Positions 1 through 9,595 of a DNA stretch of 64,000 nt are shown in pieces. The notes under the pieces are model-generated. The model ran no database searches. It was not told the origin of the DNA and saw nothing but the letters and a program-made list of their open reading frames with translations. The DNA is taken from positions 1 through 64,000 of the forward strand of contig CALXMS010000002.1 of the NCBI GenBank assembly GCA_944389535.1, written 5' to 3'. Each line of letters starts with the position of its first letter. The stretch's first letter is position 1. Origin of the DNA: an uncultured Alphaproteobacteria bacterium (GTDB taxonomy: Bacteria; Pseudomonadota; Alphaproteobacteria; Rs-D84). The translations under genes and the position numbers were made by a program.

Positions 1-3
1 ATT

Positions 4-84
4 CCTGTTGGGGATACCAACAGGAAGCGAACCTGTGATGAAGGTTCGAACCGTAGCAAAAAGGCGGACGGAAGTACGCCGGTT
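4..84 (+). promoter_or_regulatory. Structured leader RNA upstream of small membrane protein
   Basis: Three hairpins lie in a row. Positions 4-11 pair with 17-24 (8 bp, loop GGATA). Positions 28-34 pair with 42-48 (7 bp). Positions 49-53 pair with 80-84 around an inner stem capped by a GGAA tetraloop (70-73). The ATG follows at 113 with AAAGG at about 100. I cannot assign a riboswitch class, and the element may begin before the window. A cis-regulatory leader is inferred from position and structure only. Confidence 0.45.
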
Positions 85-112
85 TATTTTGTCAGCCGTA
101 AAGGTTTTTATT

Positions 113-442
113 ATGAAAAATAAAGCAGTAAAAATAGGTATTATCGCAAGTATTTTACCACACTTATTTTGTTGTATATTACCGATAGCGTTGTCCGTTG
201 TAAGTTTGTTTGTGCCAGAAGTTGCTCATGCCGAATTTATTCCGCGTTGGTTTGAACCCTGGTTGTTTGTTTTTTCTGGTTTAATGTTATGTTTATCGTG
301 GGTACTGGTTTTTCGTGATTGTCATTGCGATTGTGAACAATGTCATGGCAGTCATAATCATCGGGCGCAAAAGATTATTATAGGGGTGATAACGCTTATA
401 TTCATTATCAGTATAATTTTGCATTTAATGACCCATCATTAA
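113..442 (+). CDS. Small Cys/His-rich inner-membrane protein, MerC-like
   Basis: A protein of 109 residues starting at ATG 113, behind AAAGG. The frame is open further upstream, but that part overlaps the structured leader. There are about three hydrophobic segments. The first contains an HLFCC motif within a membrane helix, and a cytoplasmic or periplasmic loop carries a Cys/His cluster (HCDCEQCHGSHNH). Paired membrane cysteines plus a His/Cys loop resemble MerC/MerT-type metal-handling membrane proteins, so a heavy-metal role is inferred, not shown. It stands alone, ends in a strong terminator and converges on pepO. Confidence 0.5.
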   Translation: MKNKAVKIGIIASILPHLFCCILPIALSVVSLFVPEVAHAEFIPRWFEPWLFVFSGLMLCLSWVLVFRDCHCDCEQCHGSHNHRAQKIIIGVITLIFIISIILHLMTHH

Positions 443-445
443 AAT

Positions 446-471
446 AAAAAACCGGCATTTGCCGGTTTTTT
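446..471. terminator. Bidirectional intrinsic terminator
   Basis: AACCGGC and GCCGGTT form a stem with an ATTT loop, followed by a T run on the + strand and preceded by an A run that serves the - strand. It lies between two convergent genes. Confidence 0.85.
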
Positions 472-2464
472 ACCATATTTTCACGCGTTTTTCTGGTGCT
501 AAATACATTTTATTTTCTGGCGATATATTGAAGGCTTCGTACCAATAATTTATATGTGGTAAAATACCGTTTACCCGCCATTTACCCAATGAATGTACAT
601 CCATTTTTGTCAGACGTAAAGCTTCTTCTTTTCGCATATTTTGTGCCCAGACGCCCGCATAAGCGATAAAGAATCTTTGTTCCGGACTTAGATCATTTAC
701 TGTTGTGCTTGGCGTTGCAAAGTTTTTATAGGCAGTGTACGCGACAGTTACACCGCCATAATCGGCTAAATTTTCGCCAAGCGTAAATTCACCGTTTGCA
801 TGTACTTCAGGGGTAATTTCAATTTGATTAAAGAATTCTTTCATAACGTTTGCGCGCTTTGTGAATTCATCTGCATCTTCTGCAGTCCACCAATCACGTA
901 AATTTCCGTCATTATCAAAGTGGCGTCCAGAATCATCAAACCCGTGCGTCATTTCATGACCGATTACGCTGCCGATGGCACCGTAGTTAAACGCATCATC
1001 TGCAGACATATCAAAGAACGGGTATTGTAATATCCCTGCAGGAAAACATACTTCGTTCGTAGATGGGTCATAATAAGCGTTTACTTCGTGCGCATTCATA
1101 TACCAAATAGTCGGGTCTTTTTTCTGACCGATTTTCTTTAACCAAAAAGCGTCTTCAAATTTAGAAACGTTTATTACGTTTTCCCATAACGATTTGTCAG
1201 CGCTTACATTTAATTCGGAATAATCCCGCCACTTGTCTGGATAACCGATTTTGGCTTTAAATGTGTTTAATTTTTCTAAAGCTTGCTTTTTTGTTTCATC
1301 GGACATCCATGTCAGATTTTCTATGCGTATTCCTAAGGCGCGTTGCAAGTTCTTTACCAATGTTTGCATACGTTCTTTGGCATCTGCAGAGAAATATTTT
1401 TTTACATACAAATGACCGATTTCTTCTCCTAAAGAAGAGTTTAGCAAAGCAACGGCGCGTTTCCAACGTGGTTTTTGTTCTTTTTGCCCAGCCATCGTTC
1501 GATTGTAGAAATCAAACGATATTTCATACGTATCATCATCTAACACAGTGCCGGCAGAACTTATTATACGATATTTTAAATAGTCTTTTATTAAATCTAG
1601 TTCGGTATCGTTTATGATTGCTATTGATTCCGCAATTGCTTCAGGTTGATTGATATTTATCTCTTTTGCAGCTGATGCACCGCGCATTTGTAGGTATGTG
1701 TCCCAATCAAAGTTTGGAAATTTTTCTTTTACTTCGGTTATAGTCATTTTATGATAGTTTGCATTCGGATCACGTAGTTTTTCTTTAGGATAAAAAGATT
1801 TTGCCATACGCTCTTCCAATGAATATAACTTATCTACGTCAATAGAAAGACCGAAATTTTTGGTTTGTTTTGCTATGAATTCGTGATACTTCTTTCGAAT
1901 TTCAATTGATTTTTCGTCTTTATCAAAATAGTAATCTCTTGATAAACCTAGACCACCTTGACCTATATTATATAAATAATATTCGCTGTTTTTTTCGTCC
2001 AATGCCACCCCGTCAGACCAAAACGCAGATGAAAAATGGTGCATCTTGCCCAAATATGCAGGTAATTCAGATTTTGATTTTATTGCATCTATTTCATCTA
2101 AATATGTTTTAACAGGTGTTGTTTTTTCGGCGTTTAATTTTTCTTCGTTCATTGCAACTGAATATAAAGTTCCTATTTTTCCTTTATCACTTTCTGCAAT
2201 TTCTTTTACGCGTTCCAAATTTGTATCCCGTAAAATTTCAAACGCCCCGTAACGAGAGTAATCGTCCGGAATTGGGTTACTTTTCTGCCAACCAAAATTT
2301 ACATAATCATAAAAATTATCACCGGGATTAACAGATGTATCCATGTTTTCAACCTTAATACCTGTTGTCATAACTGTCTCCTTTGGTATAGTAATAAAGT
2401 ATATCGCAATAACGGCAATTACAACCGAAATTATTCCAAGGGCATTTAAAAATTTGTTTTGCAT
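470..2464 (-). CDS. pepO: M13 family zinc metallopeptidase (PepO/neprilysin-like)
   Basis: A protein of 664 residues, full length for the family. The N-terminal hydrophobic stretch (about residues 8-27) is a signal anchor, placing the enzyme outside the inner membrane. Catalytic zinc motif HEMTH is at 503-507, and the third ligand motif ENLAD at 564-568; the NAYY substrate motif is also present. M13 enzymes cut oligopeptides. The C-terminal CxxW cysteine of mammalian neprilysins is absent (ending KIW), as in many bacterial members. It starts 5 bp after hemW, so the two are probably co-transcribed. Confidence 0.93.
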   Translation of the reverse strand: MQNKFLNALGIISVVIAVIAIYFITIPKETVMTTGIKVENMDTSVNPGDNFYDYVNFGWQKSNPIPDDYSRYGAFEILRDTNLERVKEIAESDKGKIGTLYSVAMNEEKLNAEKTTPVKTYLDEIDAIKSKSELPAYLGKMHHFSSAFWSDGVALDEKNSEYYLYNIGQGGLGLSRDYYFDKDEKSIEIRKKYHEFIAKQTKNFGLSIDVDKLYSLEERMAKSFYPKEKLRDPNANYHKMTITEVKEKFPNFDWDTYLQMRGASAAKEININQPEAIAESIAIINDTELDLIKDYLKYRIISSAGTVLDDDTYEISFDFYNRTMAGQKEQKPRWKRAVALLNSSLGEEIGHLYVKKYFSADAKERMQTLVKNLQRALGIRIENLTWMSDETKKQALEKLNTFKAKIGYPDKWRDYSELNVSADKSLWENVINVSKFEDAFWLKKIGQKKDPTIWYMNAHEVNAYYDPSTNEVCFPAGILQYPFFDMSADDAFNYGAIGSVIGHEMTHGFDDSGRHFDNDGNLRDWWTAEDADEFTKRANVMKEFFNQIEITPEVHANGEFTLGENLADYGGVTVAYTAYKNFATPSTTVNDLSPEQRFFIAYAGVWAQNMRKEEALRLTKMDVHSLGKWRVNGILPHINYWYEAFNISPENKMYLAPEKRVKIW

Positions 2465-2469
2465 TCAAA

Positions 2470-3528
2470 TTACCTCACTAAATTTAGAGTCAAATCGTCC
2501 AAAATCAACATTCCTTTTTCTGTTGCAGCAAGTCTGTCATCAGACGTAAATTGGAACAAATCTGGATTAGATTTTACGTATTGCATATTTATTATTTTTT
2601 TTACCTGGCTGTCAAGATAAACACCGCGTACTTGTCGAATACCGGTTATTATGCGCTCTTCAGCGCGCGCTGTGGTAGATAGTTTTTCAAACTTTTTACC
2701 GCCCCCCATTTGTTCGTACCATTGATTGTCAATAAGAATGCGACCGGCGGCACCTTGCCCGATTCCAATATAAGCTTGACCGTCCCATATGTTTAGATTA
2801 TGTATGCACTCGTTCCCCGGCGTCGCATAGTTTGAAACTTCATAGCGCGGTAAATGCAAGGTTTCTGAAATTGCACAATACATATCGGCCATTTCGTCGT
2901 TGGAAGGCATTTGTAAATTCATTTTACTAAATGGGGTCCCCGGTTCTATTGTAAGTTCGTACATAGAACAATGTGTAAGCCCTAAAGAGTTTATGTTTTT
3001 ACAAGTTTCTATAATATCACTTACTGTTTCATCCGGCAGTCCATAAATAAAATCAGCAGATAATTTAATAGGTTTCTTTTGAACGGTTTCTATCAATTTA
3101 ATGGCAGTTTTTGTGTCATGACGTCGACCTAAGAATTGCAATGTATTATCGTTCAGTGATTGAACGCCGATTGAAAGACGATTGACACCAATTTGTATAA
3201 AGCTATTAAGTTTATATTCATCTATTGTTCCTGGGTTGGCTTCTAAGGTTATTTCACAATCAGAAGATAGTTTAAATTTAGATGTCAATGTTTGAATAAT
3301 GCTGTTAAACGTTTTATTAGGCATAAAAGAAGGGGTGCCGCCGCCAAAAAATATTGTTGGCACAGAAATAGACCCCAAAGTATCAGCCCAAAATTCTATT
3401 TCGTTTATTATGTTTTTTTCATAATCGTTCCAGTCAGGATTTTTACAGGCATGGGAAAAAAACGCGCAATAATTGCATTTCGAAGCACAAAAAGGCACGT
3501 GAATATAGATATTATGTGGTACAATCAT
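2470..3528 (-). CDS. hemW: Radical SAM heme chaperone HemW
   Basis: A protein of 352 residues with the radical-SAM cysteines C14, C18 and C21 (CxxxCxxC) next to an HVPFC motif and a GGGTPS motif near residue 60. This layout is HemW, formerly called oxygen-independent coproporphyrinogen oxidase-like; the family binds heme and one [4Fe-4S] cluster and delivers heme to membrane proteins. True HemN has further N-terminal sequence and a fourth cysteine that are not seen here. First gene of a hemW-pepO pair. Confidence 0.88.
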   Translation of the reverse strand: MIVPHNIYIHVPFCASKCNYCAFFSHACKNPDWNDYEKNIINEIEFWADTLGSISVPTIFFGGGTPSFMPNKTFNSIIQTLTSKFKLSSDCEITLEANPGTIDEYKLNSFIQIGVNRLSIGVQSLNDNTLQFLGRRHDTKTAIKLIETVQKKPIKLSADFIYGLPDETVSDIIETCKNINSLGLTHCSMYELTIEPGTPFSKMNLQMPSNDEMADMYCAISETLHLPRYEVSNYATPGNECIHNLNIWDGQAYIGIGQGAAGRILIDNQWYEQMGGGKKFEKLSTTARAEERIITGIRQVRGVYLDSQVKKIINMQYVKSNPDLFQFTSDDRLAATEKGMLILDDLTLNLVR

Positions 3529-3638
3529 ATACGTATTGTATATAAAAGACGTAATAAATCCAGTATTTGATTATATATTTAAAAAATTGCTTTTCATAGA
3601 AATGAAATTTATGTTACAATATATCTAACAATGTAGGT

Positions 3639-5114
3639 ATGAACATAGGAAGGTTATCTTTTTTATGTGGGCTAATGGTTCCCTTTACGGCTTTTGCGTC
3701 GAATGAAGGGGTGCCTTCGTATTATCAAACGAATACGTATCAAAACGCTAATCAATCTGCTTATGGTCAATATGCCAGCCAGGGCTATACAAAGTACGTC
3801 GGGCAGTCTGGTAGTAAGCAAATAGTTGGTAGTCAATCTTATTCTTATCAAGTTCCACGTCAGACTATGGTTACCAATAATGGTGCCATGACTGTAAATG
3901 GTATTTCTGTTCCAACCAAAGATAAAACAACCGTTTATGCGACTTATACGCGTCGTTTTGCTGATTTTGAATTTAAAACGGGTGTAAATTCTGTTCTTGA
4001 ATGGGACGATATGGTGTTTAATGAAATTGGTGTCGGTTTACAACATAATTTCAGCGTACGCAATTTCGATATGTTTGCATACGGGGAATATAGCATGGGC
4101 TTTATGTCACACGGTGGTATGTCCATGGACTATGATTTGGAACCATACGATGCGTCAAAGCAATATGAAGGAATATTTACAATTTCAGTTGGTGATCAGA
4201 CTGGGCGAACAAATCATTTCAAAGTAGGTATTGGGGCTCATCACGTATGGGACATTGCGGGGTGGAAGCTGTCACCATCTTTTGGGTATGAGATATTCAA
4301 TCATAATCTTGAAATGTCGGACCACTATTATCCAAATCCCGGTATCTTTTTACCGCTTATGACGAACAATGGGGATTATGTATACGGTGATCTTGAAGGG
4401 AATTATTATTCTGTACCGATTAATATGGAAGCACCAGATGATTGGTATCAGGTTTGTATGTCTCCGGAAGATATAAAATTAGTTCAAACGTCTAATTCCG
4501 GTGGCATTTTTGGTTTAGGTACCAGTTTAGTAACGGGTGATTATAACCCAGATATGGGTTATGTACCTTGGGGCGTTGATTCCGGTGAGTGTGTAATTAT
4601 TGGTGGTGATGGTCCAGTTATTGTTGAAGGAACAACCCACATTTATAATACTACGTGGTCTGGTTTTTATATTGGTTTGGAAATAGAAAAGCAGATGACA
4701 TTAGCCGATAAATTGCGTTTTTATTTCCAAGTGGGTAAACCGAAATATTCATCTGAAGGTACGTGGCCAAATCGTACAGATTGGCAACAGAACCCCAGCT
4801 TTATTGACGAAGGAAGTAATGATTCTTATTCATATGCTGCGGAAATGGAATATAATTATAGAATATCTGATCGCATGCAATTAGCAATAAAGGTTGATAC
4901 AGATTTATTCTATGTTGGAAACATTGGCGGTGAATTGTATCTTGCGGAATATACAAGTTGGTTGGTGGACGAAAACGGTTATTACATTTTGGATGATAAT
5001 GGTTTACCTATTTTAGAAACTGTTCCGGCACAGACTGTGTATATTAGTGATCAACTAGAACATGCAACTTGGCAGTCGTTCGGGTTGCATATCGGTCTGA
5101 AATACTCGTTTTAA
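3639..5114 (+). CDS. Outer-membrane beta-barrel protein, Tyr/Gln/Asn-rich N-terminus
   Basis: A protein of 491 residues. It has a signal peptide ending near AFA-SNEG, then about 60 residues rich in Tyr, Gln, Asn and Ser, then alternating amphipathic strands with many Tyr/Trp and a C-terminal phenylalanine (KYSF), as expected for a BAM-inserted barrel. I do not recognise a specific family. The 3-bp gap to mltB implies one transcript. The ribosome-binding site is weak (TAGGT). Confidence 0.6.
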   Translation: MNIGRLSFLCGLMVPFTAFASNEGVPSYYQTNTYQNANQSAYGQYASQGYTKYVGQSGSKQIVGSQSYSYQVPRQTMVTNNGAMTVNGISVPTKDKTTVYATYTRRFADFEFKTGVNSVLEWDDMVFNEIGVGLQHNFSVRNFDMFAYGEYSMGFMSHGGMSMDYDLEPYDASKQYEGIFTISVGDQTGRTNHFKVGIGAHHVWDIAGWKLSPSFGYEIFNHNLEMSDHYYPNPGIFLPLMTNNGDYVYGDLEGNYYSVPINMEAPDDWYQVCMSPEDIKLVQTSNSGGIFGLGTSLVTGDYNPDMGYVPWGVDSGECVIIGGDGPVIVEGTTHIYNTTWSGFYIGLEIEKQMTLADKLRFYFQVGKPKYSSEGTWPNRTDWQQNPSFIDEGSNDSYSYAAEMEYNYRISDRMQLAIKVDTDLFYVGNIGGELYLAEYTSWLVDENGYYILDDNGLPILETVPAQTVYISDQLEHATWQSFGLHIGLKYSF

Positions 5115-5126
5115 GGGGTGCGTGTT

Positions 5127-6215
5127 ATGAGAAGACATGGTTTTATCGCGCGCCTTATTGGCGTGGCGATGGTGTTGATGTTGCCTGTTTGTGTACGTGC
5201 AGAATCTGGGAATTTCGATGTAGAACGTTGGTATCAGATTCTGGGTGACGTTCGTGCGCGTGCAACTGCTCAAAACATATCCAAAGAAACAATTGATGCA
5301 ACGTTAAAGTATCCTGCATTCATACCTTCCATTGTAAAAAGTGATAGGAATCAGGCAGAGTTTAAACTTACCTTAGACGAATATTTAGCAAGGATGGTAA
5401 ACTCTAAACGTGTAGAAGACGGTAGACAAATGCGCCTTACTTATCCGACATTATTGTCACGTGTGGAAAATAAATATGATGTTCAACCGCATGTAATTCT
5501 AGCTTTTTGGGGGCTTGAATCGAATTATGGTGAGTATCGTGCAGCGCATAAACTTACAGACGCTTTTTTAACTTTAATTTACGAAGGACGGCGAGAAAAA
5601 TTTTTTGGTAATCAATTATTAGCCTTGATGAAAATTGCCGACGATAACGATCTGGATATAGATGATATAAGAGGTAGTTGGGCAGGTGCTATGGGACATT
5701 TTCAGTTTATACCGACGACGTTACAGCAATATGGTTCTGACGGAAACGGAGATGGGCGTATAGATATAATTCATAGTGTCGGTGACGCCATGTTCAGTGC
5801 TGGTAATTATTTACATCAAATGGGGTGGAACCCAAATGAAAAAATAGTTAGACGTGTTATGCTTCCGGGGAACTTTGATGTATCTTTATTAGATGGCGGA
5901 ACAAAAAAAACATTGGCCGAATGGTCGGCCATGGGGGTTACTAAGCCAGATGGTACTACCATACCTATTGCTGATATGACCGCAGGTTTAGTGGCAGACG
6001 TTAATCTGATTCAGCAGCAACGTGCCGAAGCTATTGCTGCCGCAGCAAGCACGATCGGTGCAGTTGATCCAAATGCAATAGATACTGATGTTGCCCCACA
6101 ACCCGTTATATACGCTTATTTAACTTATCCGAATTTTTATAGAATAAAAAGATGGAATAGTTCAAATTGGTATGCCATTGCCGTCGCTTTGTTGGCAGAC
6201 GAATTAAAGCAATAA
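5127..6215 (+). CDS. mltB: Lytic murein transglycosylase B
   Basis: A protein of 362 residues. An in-frame GTG exists at 5118, but the AAGGGG at 5113-5118 is correctly spaced for ATG 5127, so that start is used. There is a signal peptide ending CVRA. The catalytic glutamate is E131 in a GLESNYG motif, and the AGAMGHFQFIPTT and SDGNGDGRID motifs are typical of MltB (GH103). The enzyme cuts the MurNAc-GlcNAc bond of peptidoglycan to give 1,6-anhydro ends. No lipobox is seen, so it is probably a soluble periplasmic form. Confidence 0.9.
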   Translation: MRRHGFIARLIGVAMVLMLPVCVRAESGNFDVERWYQILGDVRARATAQNISKETIDATLKYPAFIPSIVKSDRNQAEFKLTLDEYLARMVNSKRVEDGRQMRLTYPTLLSRVENKYDVQPHVILAFWGLESNYGEYRAAHKLTDAFLTLIYEGRREKFFGNQLLALMKIADDNDLDIDDIRGSWAGAMGHFQFIPTTLQQYGSDGNGDGRIDIIHSVGDAMFSAGNYLHQMGWNPNEKIVRRVMLPGNFDVSLLDGGTKKTLAEWSAMGVTKPDGTTIPIADMTAGLVADVNLIQQQRAEAIAAAASTIGAVDPNAIDTDVAPQPVIYAYLTYPNFYRIKRWNSSNWYAIAVALLADELKQ

Positions 6216-6286
6216 AAACAATTGAAAACGGCGGAATACTTTGATATTCTTGACATATATTATAAGCTGCATAAAGGATATATGTT

Positions 6287-7246
6287 ATGGCTATTAAAGT
6301 TCGTGATTATGAAGTTCGTCTTACCAGAAATAAGGAAGAAAGGCGCCAGGTACGGCAATTGCGCTATGACGTGTTTGTGGAAGAAGAAGGTGCAACTGCA
6401 ACGGAAGAACAAAAAAATCTGCGGGAAGAATACGATTCTTTTGATAGATTTGCGGATTATATGGCGGTATTCCATAATGGAAAAGTTGTTGGTACTTATC
6501 GTATAATTGATCGTAATGCTGCCGAAAAAATGGGCAGTTTTTATACCGAATCAGAATTTAATATATCAAAAATAAAAAAATATAACGGCAAAATCGCAGA
6601 AATGTCACGTGCATGTGTGGATAAAGCATATAGGGAAAATGCGCTGGTCATGAGAATGTTGTGGGCAGGATTAGGTGAGTATATAGTTAGACGTAAAATT
6701 GCTGTTTTGTTTGGCGTTGCTTCTTGGGTGGGGACGAAATCTGTTGTGTCTGCCCAGGCTATATCATATTTATACTATAACCATCTTTCACCGTTAAGAT
6801 TGCGTGCAACTGTTGCGACAGAAAAGTTTGCAGATGATGTTAATCCGAAATTATCTAGGATGAACATTTTACCTAAGGAATTTGTTGATGAAACAGAGGC
6901 ACGTCGTCAGATGACTCCGTTAATAAAAGGGTATCTTCGTTTAGGGGCAACTTTTGGTAAAGGGGTTTTTATAGATAAAAGGTTTAATTCATATGATGTA
7001 TTTGTAATGATGCAAACGAAAAATATAGATGCGGCATATCAGAAACATTTCTTAGGTCGTGAAAACGCTTTGGAAGGTCTTGAAGAAAAAGACGGAGCGT
7101 TAAAAACGATGGGTAAAATAATGTTATTACCTGTAACCGGATCTTTTAAAATGGTTCGTGCGTTTTTTGAATTTCTATTGCGTGAAGACGCAGCTGATGC
7201 GGAATATATTGATGATTCAAAAGAAGTTTATGAGGAACGAGAATAA
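6287..7246 (+). CDS. olsB: Ornithine-acyl[ACP] N-acyltransferase (OlsB-like)
   Basis: A protein of 319 residues with the OlsB/GNAT-type acyltransferase layout: an N-terminal RxLRYxVFVEE motif (residues 23-33), VVGTYRII near 66-73 and an AEMSRACVDKAYR motif. OlsB moves a 3-hydroxyacyl group from ACP to the alpha-amino group of ornithine, giving lyso-ornithine lipid. The next gene overlaps by 1 bp (TAATG) and encodes a PlsC-type acyltransferase, matching the OlsB-OlsA pathway for phosphorus-free ornithine lipids. The long C-terminal region (about 230-319) goes beyond the core domain. Confidence 0.75.
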   Translation: MAIKVRDYEVRLTRNKEERRQVRQLRYDVFVEEEGATATEEQKNLREEYDSFDRFADYMAVFHNGKVVGTYRIIDRNAAEKMGSFYTESEFNISKIKKYNGKIAEMSRACVDKAYRENALVMRMLWAGLGEYIVRRKIAVLFGVASWVGTKSVVSAQAISYLYYNHLSPLRLRATVATEKFADDVNPKLSRMNILPKEFVDETEARRQMTPLIKGYLRLGATFGKGVFIDKRFNSYDVFVMMQTKNIDAAYQKHFLGRENALEGLEEKDGALKTMGKIMLLPVTGSFKMVRAFFEFLLREDAADAEYIDDSKEVYEERE

Positions 7247-8073
7247 TGGGACGCGTTAGACGACAGAATGTTTTTAATACCATGGGTGCGGTAATAAAAT
7301 TTGCTGCGTTCTGGATCATGGTGGTTGTTCAGTTGCCAATAATTCTTTTATTGCCAAAAGGGCGCGCTTCTGTTTGGTACATGGGTGTCTTTATGCGAAT
7401 TTTATTGGTTTTATCAGGTATTAAAATTCGCGTGCATGGCAAGATTTCTTCGCATAGGCCTTTGTTGGTTATATCAAATCATATTTCTATTTTTGAGATT
7501 GCGACTTTCCCTGTGGCGTTTGGGGGAAGTTTCATTGCAAAAAAAGAAATGGAAACGTGGCCATTGGTCGGATGGGTTTCAAAAAAGTTCGGGGTTGTTT
7601 TCATTGATCGTAGACCATCTCATGCGGTTGAGGCTTTGAAACAAGTTCAAGAAACTCTTGCAAATGTGTCTTATCCAGTGTTCTTATTTCCAGAAGGTAC
7701 AACCACGAATGGGTCTTATGTAAAACCTTTTAAAAGTACATTATTTAACTTTGTTGAAAATTCTGATGTGACAGTTCAACCTATGGTTATGCATTATCGT
7801 TATCGTGACGGTGACGTGATTAGTGACGAAGATTTGGCAGAACATTTCGGTTATTTCGCAAATGAAAAACAAGAAAAGGGTCCGTTATGCTCTCGTGAAC
7901 GTAGCGCTTTCGGACAAGTGTTTCACATTATGATGTTAGGTGGTTTCATGGTAGAGTTGACTGTTCTGCCGCCACCGCCCCTGGCGGGTATGGATAGAAA
8001 GCAGATTGCGGAAACGCTGCAGAAAATTGTTTCCGATAAATATATGGAATTAAAAAATAAAAAAGCACAATAA
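7246..8073 (+). CDS. olsA: 1-acyl-glycerol-3-phosphate / lyso-ornithine lipid acyltransferase (PlsC/OlsA)
   Basis: A protein of 275 residues with an N-terminal membrane segment (about 15-37). The family HX4D catalytic motif reads NHISIFE at residues 78-84, so glutamate (E84) replaces the usual aspartate; FPEGTT at 148-153 is intact. The 1-bp overlap with the olsB-like gene suggests OlsA activity (O-acylation of lyso-ornithine lipid), but phosphatidic acid synthesis (PlsC) is equally possible if no other plsC exists in the genome. Confidence 0.78.
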   Translation: MGRVRRQNVFNTMGAVIKFAAFWIMVVVQLPIILLLPKGRASVWYMGVFMRILLVLSGIKIRVHGKISSHRPLLVISNHISIFEIATFPVAFGGSFIAKKEMETWPLVGWVSKKFGVVFIDRRPSHAVEALKQVQETLANVSYPVFLFPEGTTTNGSYVKPFKSTLFNFVENSDVTVQPMVMHYRYRDGDVISDEDLAEHFGYFANEKQEKGPLCSRERSAFGQVFHIMMLGGFMVELTVLPPPPLAGMDRKQIAETLQKIVSDKYMELKNKKAQ

Positions 8074-8089
8074 AAAATAAAGAGATTTT

Positions 8090-9529
8090 ATGATGAAAAC
8101 AGCAATTACTCCGACGCGGGCGGAAAATTTTAGTGAATGGTATCAGAATTTAATTACTGCGGCAGATTTGGCAGAAAACGCCCCTGTACGCGGTTGTATG
8201 ACTATAAAACCATATGGATGGGCGATATGGGAATTGATGCGTGACGAACTGGATAAACGTATAAAAGCGATGGGGGTACAAAACGCGCAGTTCCCATTGT
8301 TGATACCAATTAACTTTTTTAATAAAGAAGCAGAACATGTGGCTGGGTTTGCTAAAGAAGCCGCAGTTGTAACACACTATCGTTTAAAAGCAATAGACGG
8401 TGTATTGCAACCGGATCCTGACGCAAAACTTACAGAACCTTATATAATTCGTCCGACGTCCGAAACGATTATAGGTGACGCTATGTCACGTTGGGTACAG
8501 TCTTATCGTGATTTACCTATGAAGTTAAATCAATGGGTAAATGTTATGCGCTGGGAAATGCGGCCGCGCTTGTTCTTGCGTACATCTGAATTCTATTGGC
8601 AGGAAGGCCATAACGCATTTGCCACGCACGAAGAAGCAAATGAGGATGCGCGTAAAATGCACAAAGTATACGGTGACTACATGCGTGACATTTTGGCCAT
8701 TCCTTCTATAATGGGTGAAAAAACGCCCGAAGAACGTTTTGCAGGTGCTGACCATACATACACGTTGGAACATATAATGCAGGACGGTAAAGCATTACAG
8801 GCCGGTACTTCGCATGATTTAGGTCAGCATTTTTCAAAATCGTTCGGTATTCAATACTTGGGCACAGACGGACAATTAAAACATGCTTGGACGACTTCTT
8901 GGGGTGTGTCGACCCGTATGATGGGCAGCTTATTTATGACGCATTCTGATGATGATGGATTGGTCTTACCGCCAGCTGTTGCCCCTTATCAGGTTGTCAT
9001 AATTCCAATTACGCGGGACGAAAACGTTAAGATTTTAAACCAATATTCTGAAAAACTTGGCGATCAATTGCGTAATATCGGTATTCGTGTTTTTGTTGAT
9101 ACGTCAGATATGCGCGCACCCGACAAGATGTGGAAATGGATTAAGCGCGGTGTCCCATTGCGTGTCGAAATCGGTGCACGTGAAATGGATGAAAATAATA
9201 TAAGCGTGACGCGACGTGATTTAGGTAAAGCTTCCAAAAAGACAATACCAGTTGATGCGTTTATTGCAAGCATAAAAGATATGTTGGCACAAATTCAAAA
9301 CGATATGTACGAAGCGGTTGTTAAACGTAACAAGACGATGATACATGATGTTGTTGATTTGGCGGCATTGGAATCGGCATTGGCGTCTGGTAAGATTGGT
9401 TTTTTCCGCATTAGAAATGAACAGACTCAGAATCAAGAATTTGAGAGCCTGATGGAAAAATATAAGATATCGCGTCGGTGTTTAGATGATACTGATCCTG
9501 AATATGTATACGTAGCAAAGTCGTATTAA
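8090..9529 (+). CDS. proS: Prolyl-tRNA synthetase, archaeal/eukaryal (ProS type 3) form
   Basis: A protein of 479 residues. Class II motifs are visible: RPTSET near residue 122, the motif 2 region (VMRWEMRPRLFLRTSEFYWQ broken around 150-170), and an HxLGQHFSK stretch. The order and the C-terminal zinc-like tail region match the eukaryote/archaeon-type ProRS found also in Bacteroides, Mycoplasma and Deinococcus, rather than the bacterial type usual in Alphaproteobacteria. It charges tRNA-Pro with proline. It follows the olsBA-like pair by 16 bp and ends at a strong terminator. Confidence 0.92.
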   Translation: MMKTAITPTRAENFSEWYQNLITAADLAENAPVRGCMTIKPYGWAIWELMRDELDKRIKAMGVQNAQFPLLIPINFFNKEAEHVAGFAKEAAVVTHYRLKAIDGVLQPDPDAKLTEPYIIRPTSETIIGDAMSRWVQSYRDLPMKLNQWVNVMRWEMRPRLFLRTSEFYWQEGHNAFATHEEANEDARKMHKVYGDYMRDILAIPSIMGEKTPEERFAGADHTYTLEHIMQDGKALQAGTSHDLGQHFSKSFGIQYLGTDGQLKHAWTTSWGVSTRMMGSLFMTHSDDDGLVLPPAVAPYQVVIIPITRDENVKILNQYSEKLGDQLRNIGIRVFVDTSDMRAPDKMWKWIKRGVPLRVEIGAREMDENNISVTRRDLGKASKKTIPVDAFIASIKDMLAQIQNDMYEAVVKRNKTMIHDVVDLAALESALASGKIGFFRIRNEQTQNQEFESLMEKYKISRRCLDDTDPEYVYVAKSY

Positions 9530-9556
9530 AAAATCGCCCGCATGGGCGATTTTTTA
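9529..9556. terminator. Intrinsic terminator after proS
   Basis: AAATCGCCC and GGGCGATTT form a 9-bp stem with a GCAT loop and a T6 run. Confidence 0.88.
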
Positions 9557-9595
9557 TGATATAATGTTACTATAAGATAAAAGAGGAAATTAATT

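Noticed and set aside
6222-6506. Open frame of 94 codons before the olsB-like gene
   Set aside because: Overlaps the olsB-like gene in another frame and has no RBS or recognisable content.
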